A stretch of DNA of 49,674 nt from Aquimonas sp046318115 (GTDB taxonomy: Bacteria; Pseudomonadota; Gammaproteobacteria; Xanthomonadales; Xanthomonadaceae), in NCBI GenBank assembly GCA_046318115.1, contig JBKCVA010000058.1, forward strand, positions 1-49,674, given 5' to 3'. Shown piece by piece: positions 29,703 through 39,250 of the stretch. Each line of letters opens with the position of its first letter. Positions within the stretch are counted from its first letter, which is position 1. Made by a program: the position numbers and the translations under genes. The notes below the pieces were generated by a model, which worked only from the letters and a program-made list of their open reading frames with translations, searched no databases and was not told the DNA's origin.

Positions 29703-31815
29703 ACCGGCTTTCGGCTCTGCGCGCGAGATTCGCCGCGGTGTGTTGGAGATGGTCAGGCCGCCGCAGGAAACGACGGTCGCTGAGTCTGCCGGGCGCAATC
29801 TGCGGATCGTCAACCCATCCGGCGCCTCGGGCAACTGGTCGCCGGAGACTGCGCCCTACATGGTCGAGCCGATGAACATGGCGCGCTCGCGCTTGTTTGA
29901 GGCGGTGGTGTTCATGGGACCGGCGCGCAGTGGCAAGACCATTGCCCTGGTCGACGGCGTGCTGGCGTACAGCATCGTCGACGATCCCGCCGACTGCATG
30001 GTCATTCAGACCTCGCAGCTGCAGGCCGAGCTGTACAGCAAGACTCGAATCCGGCGCGCCATCCAAGGCAGCCCGGAGCTGCGCCAGCGGCTGAGCCCGC
30101 GGGCGCATGACGACAACGTCTACATGAAGACGTTCCGGTCGGGGATGAACATCCTGTTCGGCTGGCCGAGTCTGGGGCAGCTGAGCGGCAAGGACATCCG
30201 CCGCGTGCTGATGACCGACGTCGACAACTTCACCGGCGACATGGCGCTTGACGAAGCCTTCGGCCTGGCCCTGAAGCGCACGCAGACCTACATGTCGGCC
30301 GGGATCTGCATTGCAGAGTCGAGCCCGGCGCGTGACTACGCGGACGCGAAGTGGCGGCCGTCCAGCCCGCACGAAGCACCACCGGCAGACGGCATCGCCT
30401 CGCTGTTCAACCGCGGCGACCGGCGCCTCTGGTACTGGCCTTGCCCTGAGTGCAAGGAGCCGTTTGCGGCGACGGCCGGGCTTAGCCTGTTCGCGCTGCC
30501 GGATGAGGAAGAATTGCGCGAGCGCGTCCAGGTCGAGGACGTGCTGCAGCTTGCCGAGCGATACAGCCGAGTCGTGTGCCCGCACTGCGGGAGCGCGATC
30601 AACCCGAAGCACAAGCGGGCGATGAACGCTGCCGGTCAGTGGGTCGCCGAAGGCCAGCGCATGTGGCCGGATGGCACGGTCACTGGCGAGGCGCGGAGGT
30701 CGCGCGTGGCGAGCTACTGGCTCGGCGGCGTGGCTGCGGCGTACCAGCCTTGGGTGTCGCTGGTCGAACGCTACTTGCAGGCGCTGAAGCAGTACGCGCT
30801 CACCGGCGAAACGAAGCCGCTGAAGTCGACGGTCAACGTCGATCAGGCCATGCCCTTCCTGCCGCCAGCGGTCAACGCGCGGCGCGATGGGCACGAGCTG
30901 CAAGATCGAGCCGAGGACGCCACGCAAGGCTTCGTGCCGCATGGCGTGCGCTTCTTGACGGCGCAGGTCGATGTTCAGGCTGGCAAGCGCGCGGGATTCG
31001 AGGTGCTGGTCACCGGGTGGGGGCCGCAGCGTGAGAAGTGGCTGGTCGATCGCTTCCGCCTTCGCACAAGCGAGCGAGAGCAGGACGGCGAGCCGTTGCC
31101 GATGGACCCGAGCGCCTACGTCGAGGACTGGCGCCGTCTGATCGGAAAGGTGATCGAGCGTCGCTATCCGCTGGCTGATGGCAGCGGCCGAACGATGCCG
31201 GTTCGCGTGGTGCTGTGTGACTCGGGCGGCAAGGGCGGCAAGGATGGCGACGCGGGCGTCACGGCGCGGGCTTATGAGTTCTGGCGCGAGCTGCGCCGGC
31301 TTGGGCTTGGCCACCGCTTCCGACTGGTCAAGGGCGGAAGCAGCGCCAATGCGCCGCGCGTGCATGAGGCGTTCCCCGACACTCGAGGCCGCAAGGACCG
31401 CAACAGCGGGAGCGCGGGCGATGTGCCGGTGCTTCTGCTGAACACCGATCTGCTGAAGGACCAGCTCGCTGCGGACCTGCGCCGCGAAGAGCCTGGCCCT
31501 GGATACCTGCACGTCCCCGCGTGGGCGCCGGCCTCGATGCTTGAAGAGCTGACGGCCGAGACGCGAACGGCGAAGGGCTGGGTGGCAATGGGCAAGCGTC
31601 AGAACGAGACGCTCGACCTGTGCGTCTACGGCGAGGCCGCCTACATCGCGCTGCAGGCCGACAAGATCAATTGGGCTGCGCCGCCTGTCTGGGCGCGACC
31701 TTGGGATGAAAACCCGGATGTGCGATCCGACGGCCCGGCGCCGATTGATCCGAAGCCGGCCGCTCCGCGAGCACCGCGCGTGGTCCGCAGCAACTACCTC
31801 ACAAGGCACCGCTGA
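29695..31815 (+). CDS. Terminase large subunit, GpA family
   Basis: 706 residues. GTG 29695 is preferred: AGGA lies about 10 bases upstream and it overlaps the small-subunit stop; an earlier in-frame ATG (29614) would bury 27 codons in the other gene. ATPase: Walker A GPARSGKT (75-82) and Walker B region VLMTDVDNF (171-179). A four-Cys cluster follows (CPECKEPF then CPHCGSAI). The C-terminal nuclease includes LTAQVDVQAGKRAGFEVL. It cuts concatemers and drives DNA into the prohead, as lambda gpA does. Confidence 0.95.
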   Translation: MLEPAFGSAREIRRGVLEMVRPPQETTVAESAGRNLRIVNPSGASGNWSPETAPYMVEPMNMARSRLFEAVVFMGPARSGKTIALVDGVLAYSIVDDPADCMVIQTSQLQAELYSKTRIRRAIQGSPELRQRLSPRAHDDNVYMKTFRSGMNILFGWPSLGQLSGKDIRRVLMTDVDNFTGDMALDEAFGLALKRTQTYMSAGICIAESSPARDYADAKWRPSSPHEAPPADGIASLFNRGDRRLWYWPCPECKEPFAATAGLSLFALPDEEELRERVQVEDVLQLAERYSRVVCPHCGSAINPKHKRAMNAAGQWVAEGQRMWPDGTVTGEARRSRVASYWLGGVAAAYQPWVSLVERYLQALKQYALTGETKPLKSTVNVDQAMPFLPPAVNARRDGHELQDRAEDATQGFVPHGVRFLTAQVDVQAGKRAGFEVLVTGWGPQREKWLVDRFRLRTSEREQDGEPLPMDPSAYVEDWRRLIGKVIERRYPLADGSGRTMPVRVVLCDSGGKGGKDGDAGVTARAYEFWRELRRLGLGHRFRLVKGGSSANAPRVHEAFPDTRGRKDRNSGSAGDVPVLLLNTDLLKDQLAADLRREEPGPGYLHVPAWAPASMLEELTAETRTAKGWVAMGKRQNETLDLCVYGEAAYIALQADKINWAAPPVWARPWDENPDVRSDGPAPIDPKPAAPRAPRVVRSNYLTRHR

Positions 31816-31817
31816 GC

Positions 31818-32030
31818 ATGGCATTCACGACTGACGACCTGGCGCTGATCAAGTCAGCAATCGCCGGGGGAGAGAAGACCGTGCGCTATGCAGACGGGCG
31901 CCTCGTGACCTATCAGGACACGAGCGAGATGCTGCTTGCACTTGACGTGATCCAGAACGAACTGAACAGCGCCGGCAAGCCCAAGCGCAGCCGCGTGTTC
32001 CGCCTGTATCAGCGAGGCAACGGCCTGTGA
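31818..32030 (+). CDS. gpW-like head-tail joining protein
   Basis: 70 residues, the usual gpW length. MAFTTDDLALIKSAIAGGEK, then TVRYADGRLVTYQDTSEMLL, matches the helix-hairpin-helix layout of gpW. It lies between terminase and portal as in lambda, 2 bases after the terminase stop. It stabilises packaged heads before the tail is added. Confidence 0.87.
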   Translation: MAFTTDDLALIKSAIAGGEKTVRYADGRLVTYQDTSEMLLALDVIQNELNSAGKPKRSRVFRLYQRGNGL

Positions 32031-33520
32031 GCGACATCGAGATCCCCAGCGGCTCGCCAGCGCCAGACTATGTGGCGTCCGGTCATGGCCGACGGCTCAA
32101 GATGTGGCGGACCAGCACCAGCGGCCCGAACACCGTCATGGCGTCCGTGGAGACGGTGCGTAACCGCTCGCGCGCCGCGACGCGAAACGATCCTTGGGGT
32201 GGGGCTGCTTCGGATCGATCAGTTGCTAACGGCATCGGCACCGGCGTGCAGGCCAAGATGGTCAACGGCTCGCCCGAGCTGCGCGCCGCTGTGCACGAGG
32301 TGTGGGACGCCTTCACCGGCGAGTGCGATGCCGATGGCGTGCTCGACTTCTACGGCATGCAGGCCGTCGCCTGGCGCGAGTGGGAAGAGGCCGGCGAGGT
32401 GTTCATGCGCCTGCGGTCGCGCCGCGCCGAGGACGGGCTCACCGTGCCGCTGCAGTTTCAGCTGATCGAGGCCGAACAGTGTCCGCATCACTGGAACGGC
32501 TACGCGAGCAATGGCAACACGATCCGCAACGGGATCGAGTTTGACCGCATCGGCCGCCGCGCCGCGTACTGGATGTACCGCGAGCACCCGGGCGACGACC
32601 AGAAACAGACCAACGGCACGGAGCTGGTCCGCGTGCCTGCCGAGCAGGTGCTGCACCTCTACACGCCGTTGCGCGCTGGGCAGCATCGCGGAATGCCGCA
32701 TGCCACATCGGCGCTGCTGGAAATGTTCAAGGCGAATCAGTTTGGCGACGCCGTATCAGAGCGCCAGCTGATTGGCAATCTGTTCACCGTCTACTTCACT
32801 CGCGATGCGAACACGCGCGGCCCTGGCATTGGCGAAGATATGGCCCCGGACGAAGATGCTGACGGCATCCCGATGGGCGGAATGGAGCCAGGAACGGCAA
32901 TCGAGCTGCCTCCCGGCGTAAAGCCCGAGTTCTCCAATCCACCGGATGCGGGAAGCAACTTCGTCGAGTACATGCGCAGCAGACTGCAGGCCATCGCAGC
33001 CGCACGCGGCATTCCTTACGAGGTGCTAACCGGCGACCTGCGCGACGTGTCCGACCGCGCGCTGCGGCTGATCCTGAACGAGTTTCGCCGCAACATCGAG
33101 CAGCGTCAGTGGCTTTACCTGATACCGCAGATGCTGCAGAAAGCGCGCGCTGCGTTCTTCGATGCTGCCGTGCTGTCTGGCGCAGTGGACTTGCCCGACT
33201 ACGCCGAGCGCCGCGGCTGGTACACGAAGACGCTGTGGGTGCCGCAGGGCTGGCCGTGGTCGCACCCGGTGCAGGACGTGACCGCCGAACGCAACGCCGT
33301 GCGCGCCGGCTTCAAGTCGCGGAGCGCTGCGATCCTGGGCAGCGGCGAAGACCCGGAAGCCGTGGACCAGCAGATCGCCGAGGACAACCGCCGTGCGGAT
33401 GCCGCCGGCTTTGTCTTCGACTCTGACCCGCGCAAGACCAGCGCCAACGGCATCACGCAGCAGGCTGCGCCGGAAGAACCGGCAGAGCCCGAGGCACTAC
33501 CCATGCGAGGCCAAGAATGA
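32027..33520 (+). CDS. Portal protein, lambda gpB family
   Basis: 497 residues. Typical features: ARAATRNDPWGGAASDRSV-like N-terminal strip (here SRAATRNDPWGGAASDRS), EVWDAFTGECDADG, QLIEAEQCPHHWNG, GMPHATSALLEMF, and YEVLTGDLRDVSDRALRLIL. Twelve copies form the ring through which DNA is packaged. A Pro/Glu-rich C-terminal tail ends the protein. 4-base overlaps with both neighbours. Confidence 0.94.
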   Translation: MSDIEIPSGSPAPDYVASGHGRRLKMWRTSTSGPNTVMASVETVRNRSRAATRNDPWGGAASDRSVANGIGTGVQAKMVNGSPELRAAVHEVWDAFTGECDADGVLDFYGMQAVAWREWEEAGEVFMRLRSRRAEDGLTVPLQFQLIEAEQCPHHWNGYASNGNTIRNGIEFDRIGRRAAYWMYREHPGDDQKQTNGTELVRVPAEQVLHLYTPLRAGQHRGMPHATSALLEMFKANQFGDAVSERQLIGNLFTVYFTRDANTRGPGIGEDMAPDEDADGIPMGGMEPGTAIELPPGVKPEFSNPPDAGSNFVEYMRSRLQAIAAARGIPYEVLTGDLRDVSDRALRLILNEFRRNIEQRQWLYLIPQMLQKARAAFFDAAVLSGAVDLPDYAERRGWYTKTLWVPQGWPWSHPVQDVTAERNAVRAGFKSRSAAILGSGEDPEAVDQQIAEDNRRADAAGFVFDSDPRKTSANGITQQAAPEEPAEPEALPMRGQE

Positions 33521-34941
33521 ACCCTCTGAAGACCCTGTCACGCCTGTTCGGGCGCAGCCAGTCGCCCGTCGTGTCGCAGCTGTACGCGAACGCGATCGGC
33601 CAGCCGCTGCTGATCCACCCGCAGATGGGCGAGGCCCTGATCACCGGCTACATGTCCGGCGCGATCGATGCCCGGCCGCCGACGATGTACTTGCAGCCGA
33701 CTGACAATCTTCCGCGAGAGATGGGCAGCAACAACATTGCTGTCATCAACGTCTCCGGCGCGCTGGTCAATCGCCCGATGCCCGGCGACTGCGGCCCTGG
33801 CCCCATGTCCTATGTCGAGATTCAAGAGGCATTCGACGCCGCGATGGCGGACGACAGCGTGCAAGCAATTGTCTTGCGCTTTGAGTCTCCCGGCGGCTCC
33901 GCGTCGGGCTGCTTCGACCTGGCCGAGCACATCCGCGCCAGCCGTGGCCGCAAGCCGATCTATGCCAGCCTGGACGACTACGCCTATAGCGCGGCCTTCG
34001 CGCTGGCCGTCGCGGCGGATGAAATCTGGACCACGCGCAGCGCCGGGGCCGGCTCTGTCGGTGTTGTGGGCTATCACATCGACGAATCGGGCCGGCTGGC
34101 GCAGCAGGGCATCAAGGTCACGCCGATCTACTCCGGCGCGCACAAGGTGGACTTGAGTCCCGCGCAGCCTCTGAAAGATTCGGTACGCGAGCGCATGCAG
34201 GCCAAGATGGACGCGATGCGCCTAGAGTTCGCGACGCTGGTCGCCGAAAGCCGCGGGCTCGACGTCGATGCCGTCATGGCGACGGAAGCCGAGATTTACA
34301 GCGGCGCCGACGCCGTGGCTGTGGGCTTCGCCGATCGTGTCGGAACCTTCAGGCAGCTGCTGCAGCACATCGCTGCGGGCGCGCCTGCGCCTGCTGCCGA
34401 GACGCCGCCGACAGCTGAAGAGGCCGCGACGGAAGAAGAGCCCGAGATGCGGCCGGCTGCGGATGTCCTGACCTTGGCCGTCGAAACCGCGGATGGCCGT
34501 GCTGCTATCGACCAAGCGCTTGCCGAACTGCAAGCCGAGCTGCAGGCAATCCCCGAAAAGGTGCAGGCCGAGCTAGCTGCGCAGCCCGACCCCCTGCCCT
34601 CGCTGATCGCCGCCGTCGCCGCATCGAAGCTGCCGCCAGCTCTTGGCCTGGCCCTGATCAGCAAGCCGCCCGAGGGCATGGCCGCCGATGCCGCCGTGGC
34701 CTACGCGATCAAGGTGCGCGACCTGTGCGCTGCGGCCGGCGTGGAGAGTCTGGCCGCCGACATGGTGGCGAACGGCACGCCGGTGGAGGCGGCTCGCGCG
34801 CAACTGCTGGACCTGCGGGCCGACGCCGGGCCTGAAATCACCACGCACATTCCGAACAGCAGCACCCCGAGCGCGGCGAAGCAGCCGCGATCCACGGACG
34901 TATACCGCCGTCGCGCCGCCGCCGCGTCGAGTGGTCAGTAA
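33517..34941 (+). CDS. S49-type head maturation protease with scaffold domain
   Basis: 474 residues. Protease part (about 70-290): VSGALVNRPMPGD, RFESPGGSASG, catalytic S158 in DYAYSAAF and K210 in SGAHKVDLSP, as in lambda gpC. A Pro/Glu linker (about 285-310) leads to a helical C-terminal region (LAELQAELQAIPEKVQAELA) that should act as scaffold. It shapes the prohead and trims head proteins. Confidence 0.92.
   Translation: MNPLKTLSRLFGRSQSPVVSQLYANAIGQPLLIHPQMGEALITGYMSGAIDARPPTMYLQPTDNLPREMGSNNIAVINVSGALVNRPMPGDCGPGPMSYVEIQEAFDAAMADDSVQAIVLRFESPGGSASGCFDLAEHIRASRGRKPIYASLDDYAYSAAFALAVAADEIWTTRSAGAGSVGVVGYHIDESGRLAQQGIKVTPIYSGAHKVDLSPAQPLKDSVRERMQAKMDAMRLEFATLVAESRGLDVDAVMATEAEIYSGADAVAVGFADRVGTFRQLLQHIAAGAPAPAAETPPTAEEAATEEEPEMRPAADVLTLAVETADGRAAIDQALAELQAELQAIPEKVQAELAAQPDPLPSLIAAVAASKLPPALGLALISKPPEGMAADAAVAYAIKVRDLCAAAGVESLAADMVANGTPVEAARAQLLDLRADAGPEITTHIPNSSTPSAAKQPRSTDVYRRRAAAASSGQ
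34447..34941 (+). CDS. Possible nested scaffold protein (Nu3-like)
   Basis: An in-frame ATG at codon 311 of the protease gene is preceded by GAAGAAGAG. It would give a separate 164-residue scaffold made of the helical C-terminal part. In lambda, scaffold Nu3 starts inside gene C in the same way. The start site is the only direct sign. Confidence 0.45.
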   Translation: MRPAADVLTLAVETADGRAAIDQALAELQAELQAIPEKVQAELAAQPDPLPSLIAAVAASKLPPALGLALISKPPEGMAADAAVAYAIKVRDLCAAAGVESLAADMVANGTPVEAARAQLLDLRADAGPEITTHIPNSSTPSAAKQPRSTDVYRRRAAAASSGQ

Positions 34942-34968
34942 ACGCGGCACCACCAAGAGGAAAGCATC

Positions 34969-35595
34969 ATGGCACTTACTGAAACCACCCACGCCGGCGG
35001 CTACATCCTGCGCGAGCTGGATGCCAACTGGAGCCGAGAAAACGGTCGACTCAACTCTGGCCAGAACCTTCAGGCCGGCACTGTTCTGGGCCGCCTGATC
35101 ACTGCCGCGGGCGCCAAGATCTCCGGCACTGGTGACGGCACCGTCGGTGCGGTCACCGTCGGCCCGGATGCGCAGGTCGGCATCTATCAGCTGATCTGCA
35201 TCGCCGAGTCCGGCAACGCGGGCACCTTTCGCGTGATCGCGCCTGATGGCTCGAACATGCCCAACCTTACCGTCGCCGTGGCTTACGGCACCTCGGCTAT
35301 CTCGCTCACGGTGGCTGACGGCGCGAACGACTGGGACATTGGCGACGTGATTCACGTCACCGTGACCGGCGGCGACTACGAGGCCCTGGACCCGGCCGCG
35401 ACCGATGGCACGCAGGTGGCCGCCGGCATCCTCTACGGCCCGGTCAACGCGACTGACGCCGACACCCGCTGCGTGATCACCGCGCGCGGCACCGCCGTCA
35501 ACGGCAACGAGCTGATCTGGCCCGCCGGCATCAGCGCGGCCAACAAGGCAATCGCAACCCAGCAGCTGGCCCGCGCCGGCATCGTCATCCGCTAA
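34969..35595 (+). CDS. Head decoration protein
   Basis: 208 residues; AAGAGGAAAG precedes the ATG. The N-terminus (THAGGYILRELDANWSRENG, then GQNLQAGTVLGRLI) matches the gpD-type decoration family. The second half is longer than lambda gpD and carries extra beta segments (FRVIAPDGSNMPNLTVAVAY). It binds the capsid surface and stabilises full heads. Placed just before the capsid gene. Confidence 0.87.
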   Translation: MALTETTHAGGYILRELDANWSRENGRLNSGQNLQAGTVLGRLITAAGAKISGTGDGTVGAVTVGPDAQVGIYQLICIAESGNAGTFRVIAPDGSNMPNLTVAVAYGTSAISLTVADGANDWDIGDVIHVTVTGGDYEALDPAATDGTQVAAGILYGPVNATDADTRCVITARGTAVNGNELIWPAGISAANKAIATQQLARAGIVIR

Positions 35596-35619
35596 GCCGG
35601 CCACGGCAAGGAGCATCCA

Positions 35620-36654
35620 ATGCCCACTCTCGACGTTTTCAACCAGGACGCCTTTGGCGTCATCTCCCTGACCGATTCGGTCAACAACATTCCGTTCGTG
35701 CCCGGCCGCTGCGGTCAGGTGCTGAACTGGAACGAGCGCGGCATTACGACCACCAGCGTGATGATCGAGTCCGTCGATGGCACGCTCAAGCTGCTGAACC
35801 CCACGGGGCGCGGCGGCCCGGGCGAGACGAAGGCCAAGGACAAGCGCACGGCCCGCTCGCTCATCGTCCCGCACTACCAGCACGACGACCATATCAACGC
35901 CGACGAGGTGCAGGGCGTGCGCGCCTTCGGCTCCGAGACGGAAGTCCAGAGCGTGATGTCGCTGGTGACTCAGCGGCAGACCGAGGCGATTCAGCTGGTG
36001 CTCGATCCGACCCTGGAGCTGCAGCGCCTGGGCGCGGTCAAGGGCATCATCCTCAACGCCGACGGCTCGACCCTCTACAACCTGTTCACCGAGTTCGGCG
36101 TGACGCAGGAAACGGAGGTCGATTTCGACCTGGACAACGCAACCCCGGCCAGCGGCGCCCTGCGCAAGAAGTGCGCCGAGGTGGTGCGCAAGATCATGGA
36201 CAACCTCGGCGGCGTGCCGCTGACCGGCATCCATGCGTTCTGCGGCGATGCGTTCTTCGACGACCTGCTCTCGCACCCCGAGGTGGTCGCCAGCTACCGC
36301 AACACCGACATGGCGACCGTGCTGCGCGACGGCTACGTCTACCCGAACGGCAACCGCATCTATGGCGCGTTCGAGTTCGGCGGCATCGTGTTCGAGAACT
36401 ACCGCGGCAAGAACGGCGCGACGGCGATGGTGGACACGAACAAGTGCCACCTGTTCCCCGTCGGCGTGCCGGGTCTGTTCCGCACGGTCTACGCGCCGGC
36501 CGACTACATGGAAACGGTCAACACCGTGGGCCTGCCGCGCTACTCGCGCATGTGGATGTCGCCGAACGGCAAGTCCGCGAACCTCGAAGTGCAGGCGAAC
36601 CCGCTGTCGTACTGCACCCGCCCGAAGTCGCTGATGGTCGCTCGCCGCACCTGA
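35620..36654 (+). CDS. Major capsid protein, gpE family
   Basis: 344 residues, near lambda gpE (341). Family features: LDVFNQDAFGVISLTDSVNN, RSLIVPHYQHDDHINADEVQ, GVRAFGSETE, and HLFPVGVPGLFRTVYAPADY near the C-terminus. HK97-fold capsid subunit. AAGGAG lies 8 bases upstream. A hairpin follows the gene at 36677-36712. Confidence 0.95.
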   Translation: MPTLDVFNQDAFGVISLTDSVNNIPFVPGRCGQVLNWNERGITTTSVMIESVDGTLKLLNPTGRGGPGETKAKDKRTARSLIVPHYQHDDHINADEVQGVRAFGSETEVQSVMSLVTQRQTEAIQLVLDPTLELQRLGAVKGIILNADGSTLYNLFTEFGVTQETEVDFDLDNATPASGALRKKCAEVVRKIMDNLGGVPLTGIHAFCGDAFFDDLLSHPEVVASYRNTDMATVLRDGYVYPNGNRIYGAFEFGGIVFENYRGKNGATAMVDTNKCHLFPVGVPGLFRTVYAPADYMETVNTVGLPRYSRMWMSPNGKSANLEVQANPLSYCTRPKSLMVARRT

Positions 36655-36676
36655 TCCGACTGACCACCGCAGCACC

Positions 36677-36712
36677 AGGACTCCGGCCCGCCTCGCGCGG
36701 GCCGAGTCCTTT
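36677..36712 (+). terminator. Hairpin after the capsid gene
   Basis: AGGACTC (36677-36683) and GGCCCG (36685-36690) pair with CGGGCC (36698-36703) and GAGTCCT (36704-36710), one bulged C. Only TTT-C follows, so it may be a weak terminator or an mRNA 3' stabiliser that raises capsid output over downstream genes. Confidence 0.6.
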
Positions 36713-36723
36713 CTGGAGCCCCG

Positions 36724-37056
36724 ATGACCAACCCCCGATTGGCTGCAATCGACGCACGCATCCATCGCGTCGCAGCGCGCGCCGGCCTTGCCGATGTCTG
36801 CACGTTCCGCCCGAAGCAGGGCGCGGCCGTGCCAGACGTGCGCTGCTACGTCCGCCGCGGGGTCCAGTTCATCAACGACAACGGGCAAGTCACCAGCAAC
36901 GAGACGGTGGTTGACCTGATCCGTGTGCCCGATCTTCCCCGGCCTCTGCGAGACGACCAGATCGAACTGGCGGACGGCCTTTATCGCGTGTCCTCTGCCG
37001 TGCAGGCAGCGGACGAATCCCGATTCTCTGTGCTTGTTGTCCAGGTGACCGCATGA
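36724..37056 (+). CDS. Head-tail connector candidate
   Basis: 110 residues. RVAARAGLADVCTFRPKQGA and the beta-rich rest (IRVPDLPRPLRDDQIELADG, YRVSSAVQAADESRFSVLVV) resemble the small FII-type attachment proteins that follow capsid genes. Overlaps the next gene by 4 bases. The call rests on order and length. Confidence 0.65.
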   Translation: MTNPRLAAIDARIHRVAARAGLADVCTFRPKQGAAVPDVRCYVRRGVQFINDNGQVTSNETVVDLIRVPDLPRPLRDDQIELADGLYRVSSAVQAADESRFSVLVVQVTA

Positions 37057-37454
37057 GCTGCGATCCGATCTTTGCGCGCGCAGGCGATGCGCTGCCGCTG
37101 GTGCTTGATTGCCGCATGCCGCCTGAGCAGGGGCAGTCGCCGGACGAAGGCACGCCGGTCCCGCTGACTGGATTGCAAGCCCGCGCCGAGTTCCGCAACC
37201 GAGCGACCAACGCTGTTCTGCTGACGCTGACCGAAGGCGCTGGACTCACCACTGCCGGCAGTGAAGGCGCGAACACCATCGCCCTGCTGGCCACAGCCAC
37301 TCAGACCTTGGCGCTTGCGCCGCCTGCCGGCACGCCGCGCTGGGATGTGAACCTGGCCGTCCGCGTGTTCGACCCGCTCGACATCGCCGGCACCAGCCGC
37401 ACGATCGCCGATGCGACCGTCACCGTCCGTGCTCTGGAGGTCAGCAGCCCGTGA
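37053..37454 (+). CDS. Structural-module protein, unknown
   Basis: 133 residues, beta-sandwich-like (ADALPLVLDC-type start, RAEFRNRATNAVLLTLTEGA, PRWDVNLAVRVFDPLDIAGT). Such Ig-like proteins often precede fibre genes in phages and may join the fibre to the particle. It is followed, with a 4-base overlap, by a fibre-like gene. No firm family. Confidence 0.65.
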   Translation: MSCDPIFARAGDALPLVLDCRMPPEQGQSPDEGTPVPLTGLQARAEFRNRATNAVLLTLTEGAGLTTAGSEGANTIALLATATQTLALAPPAGTPRWDVNLAVRVFDPLDIAGTSRTIADATVTVRALEVSSP

Positions 37455-39250
37455 GCACTCCACGCATCATCGTGCAGGCGCAAGAGTTTGCGACTCGCGT
37501 CGTCGCCCGCGGTCTGCGGGGCGAGCGCGGCCAAGGCGTAATCCCTGGCGGCGCGCAGGGACAGATCCTGGGCAAGCGATCCGGCGCCGACTACGACACC
37601 GAATGGCTAAATCCTGGCGACGCGCCCTCGCTGGTGAACACCGTCACCGCGACTGCGCCAATCACCAGCACTGGCGGCGTCGATCCGGTGATCGGGATCA
37701 CCCCGGCCACGCCATCAGCGCCCGGCAGCATGTCCGCCGCCGACAAGGCGAAGCTGGACCTGATCCTGCAGAGCAGCGCGCCGCCTGCCGTGGCTGCGTC
37801 CTCGCAGGCCGGTGCCAGCGCTCGCGCTGCCCGCGAGGATCACACGCATGCGCACGGATCGCAGCCTGGCGGCACGCTGCATAGCGTCGCCACTGGCGGC
37901 GTCGGCGGCAGCGCCGGCTTCATGTCAGTGAACGACAAGAACAAGCTCGACGGAATCCAAGCCGGCGCGCAGGTCAACGTCGCGACCAACCTCGGCATCG
38001 GCGGCACCGGCAACGCGCGCACCGTCACAAGCAGTACGGGCACCGCCGCAACGCTCCCGATCGCTACGCAGGCCGCTGCCGGCGTCATGTCGGTGGAGGA
38101 CAAGGCCAAGCTCGACGGCATTGCGCCGGGTGCCACGGTCTACACCGACACGATCGCGCGCGGTCAAGTCGAGGCGATGCTCATCGCCGGCGCAAACGTC
38201 ACGCTGACTTACTCGGGCAGCGGCGCCTCGCGCACGGTCACGATCAGTGCAAGCGGCGGAGGTGGCGGCGGCTCCGGCACCGTCACCAGCGTGCAGGCTT
38301 CGGGCGGCACCACGGGCCTGACCTTCAGTGGCGGCCCGATCACCATCGCGGGAACGCTCACGCTGGGCGGCACGCTCGGCATCGCCAACGGCGGCACCGG
38401 CGCTACCACTGCTGAGGGCGCCCGCGCAGCGATTGGTGCAGGCACGGGCAACGGCACGGTCACAAGCGTGGGCCTGTCGCTGCCGAGCATCTTCTCCGTT
38501 TCCAACTCGCCGGTGACGGGCGCAGGCACCATCACTGCCACCCTGGCATCGCAGACAGCCTCGCGCGTCTGGGCGAGCCCGGCAGGCTCTGACGGCGCCC
38601 CGACTTTCCGCGAGCTGGTGCAGGGCGACATCCCCGCGCTGTCCGCCAGCAAGATCGTGCTGTCCGATGATCGCCTGCTGGGCCAGATTTCAGGCGGCAG
38701 CGCCGCGACTCAGATTTCGCTCGGCACCGGACTGAGCTTCACCGCCGCCGCGCTGACCTTGAGCGCCAACCTGCAGGGCTGGCACGCCTTGGCGCCAAGC
38801 AGCAAGCAGAACGCGCTTACGGCTGGAACTGGCATCACCATCGTCGACAACGTGATCAGCGCAACCGCTACCGGCGGCTCTGCTGTGCGCCCGATCACCG
38901 TCGGCTGGGACGCCGGCACCGTGAACGGCATCGACCAGCCGCTCACCACTGGCCGCCGCGTCGAGCTGCGCGCCGTGACCGGCCTGACTCCGGTGGCCTG
39001 GACCCTGCTGCCCAAGGCCGGCAGCACCGGAAGCATCACGGTCGAAGTACGCAAGCGACCTTTTTCCAGCGGCACCTTCACCGCGATCACGGCGGGCTCG
39101 CCGCCGTCGATTTCTTCAGGCGCCCGAGGCACTGCTTCAGCCTCTGCGTGGACTGCGATCGACGACGGCGACCTGATCGAAATGGAGGTGACGAGCGTCA
39201 CCGGCACCGTGACCGGAATCACCCTGATCATCGAGGCGACCGAAGCATGA
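37451..39250 (+). CDS. Tail fibre/appendage protein
   Basis: 599 residues. Short N-terminal head with a GERGQGVIPGGAQGQILGKR segment, then repeated fibre-type motifs: PGSMSAADKAKLD, AGFMSVNDKNKLDGIQAGAQ, AGVMSVEDKAKLDGIAPGAT (three copies), a DHTHAHG metal-binding-like motif, a GGGGGGSG hinge, and NGGTGATTAEGARAAIGAG. These are typical of trimeric phage fibres. It lies between connector and tail-completion genes, not at the end of the tail operon, which is unusual. May form head or neck fibres. Confidence 0.85.
   Translation: MSTPRIIVQAQEFATRVVARGLRGERGQGVIPGGAQGQILGKRSGADYDTEWLNPGDAPSLVNTVTATAPITSTGGVDPVIGITPATPSAPGSMSAADKAKLDLILQSSAPPAVAASSQAGASARAAREDHTHAHGSQPGGTLHSVATGGVGGSAGFMSVNDKNKLDGIQAGAQVNVATNLGIGGTGNARTVTSSTGTAATLPIATQAAAGVMSVEDKAKLDGIAPGATVYTDTIARGQVEAMLIAGANVTLTYSGSGASRTVTISASGGGGGGSGTVTSVQASGGTTGLTFSGGPITIAGTLTLGGTLGIANGGTGATTAEGARAAIGAGTGNGTVTSVGLSLPSIFSVSNSPVTGAGTITATLASQTASRVWASPAGSDGAPTFRELVQGDIPALSASKIVLSDDRLLGQISGGSAATQISLGTGLSFTAAALTLSANLQGWHALAPSSKQNALTAGTGITIVDNVISATATGGSAVRPITVGWDAGTVNGIDQPLTTGRRVELRAVTGLTPVAWTLLPKAGSTGSITVEVRKRPFSSGTFTAITAGSPPSISSGARGTASASAWTAIDDGDLIEMEVTSVTGTVTGITLIIEATEA

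Noticed and set aside
29620..31824. A 734-codon open frame on the - strand opposite terminase
   Set aside because: It mirrors the terminase gene exactly, has shadow-type His/Arg/Ala-rich composition and no ribosome site. High GC keeps antisense frames open.
34573..36888. A 771-codon open frame on the - strand opposite capsid genes
   Set aside because: Crosses three well-supported structural genes and has the His/Val/Arg composition of an antisense shadow.
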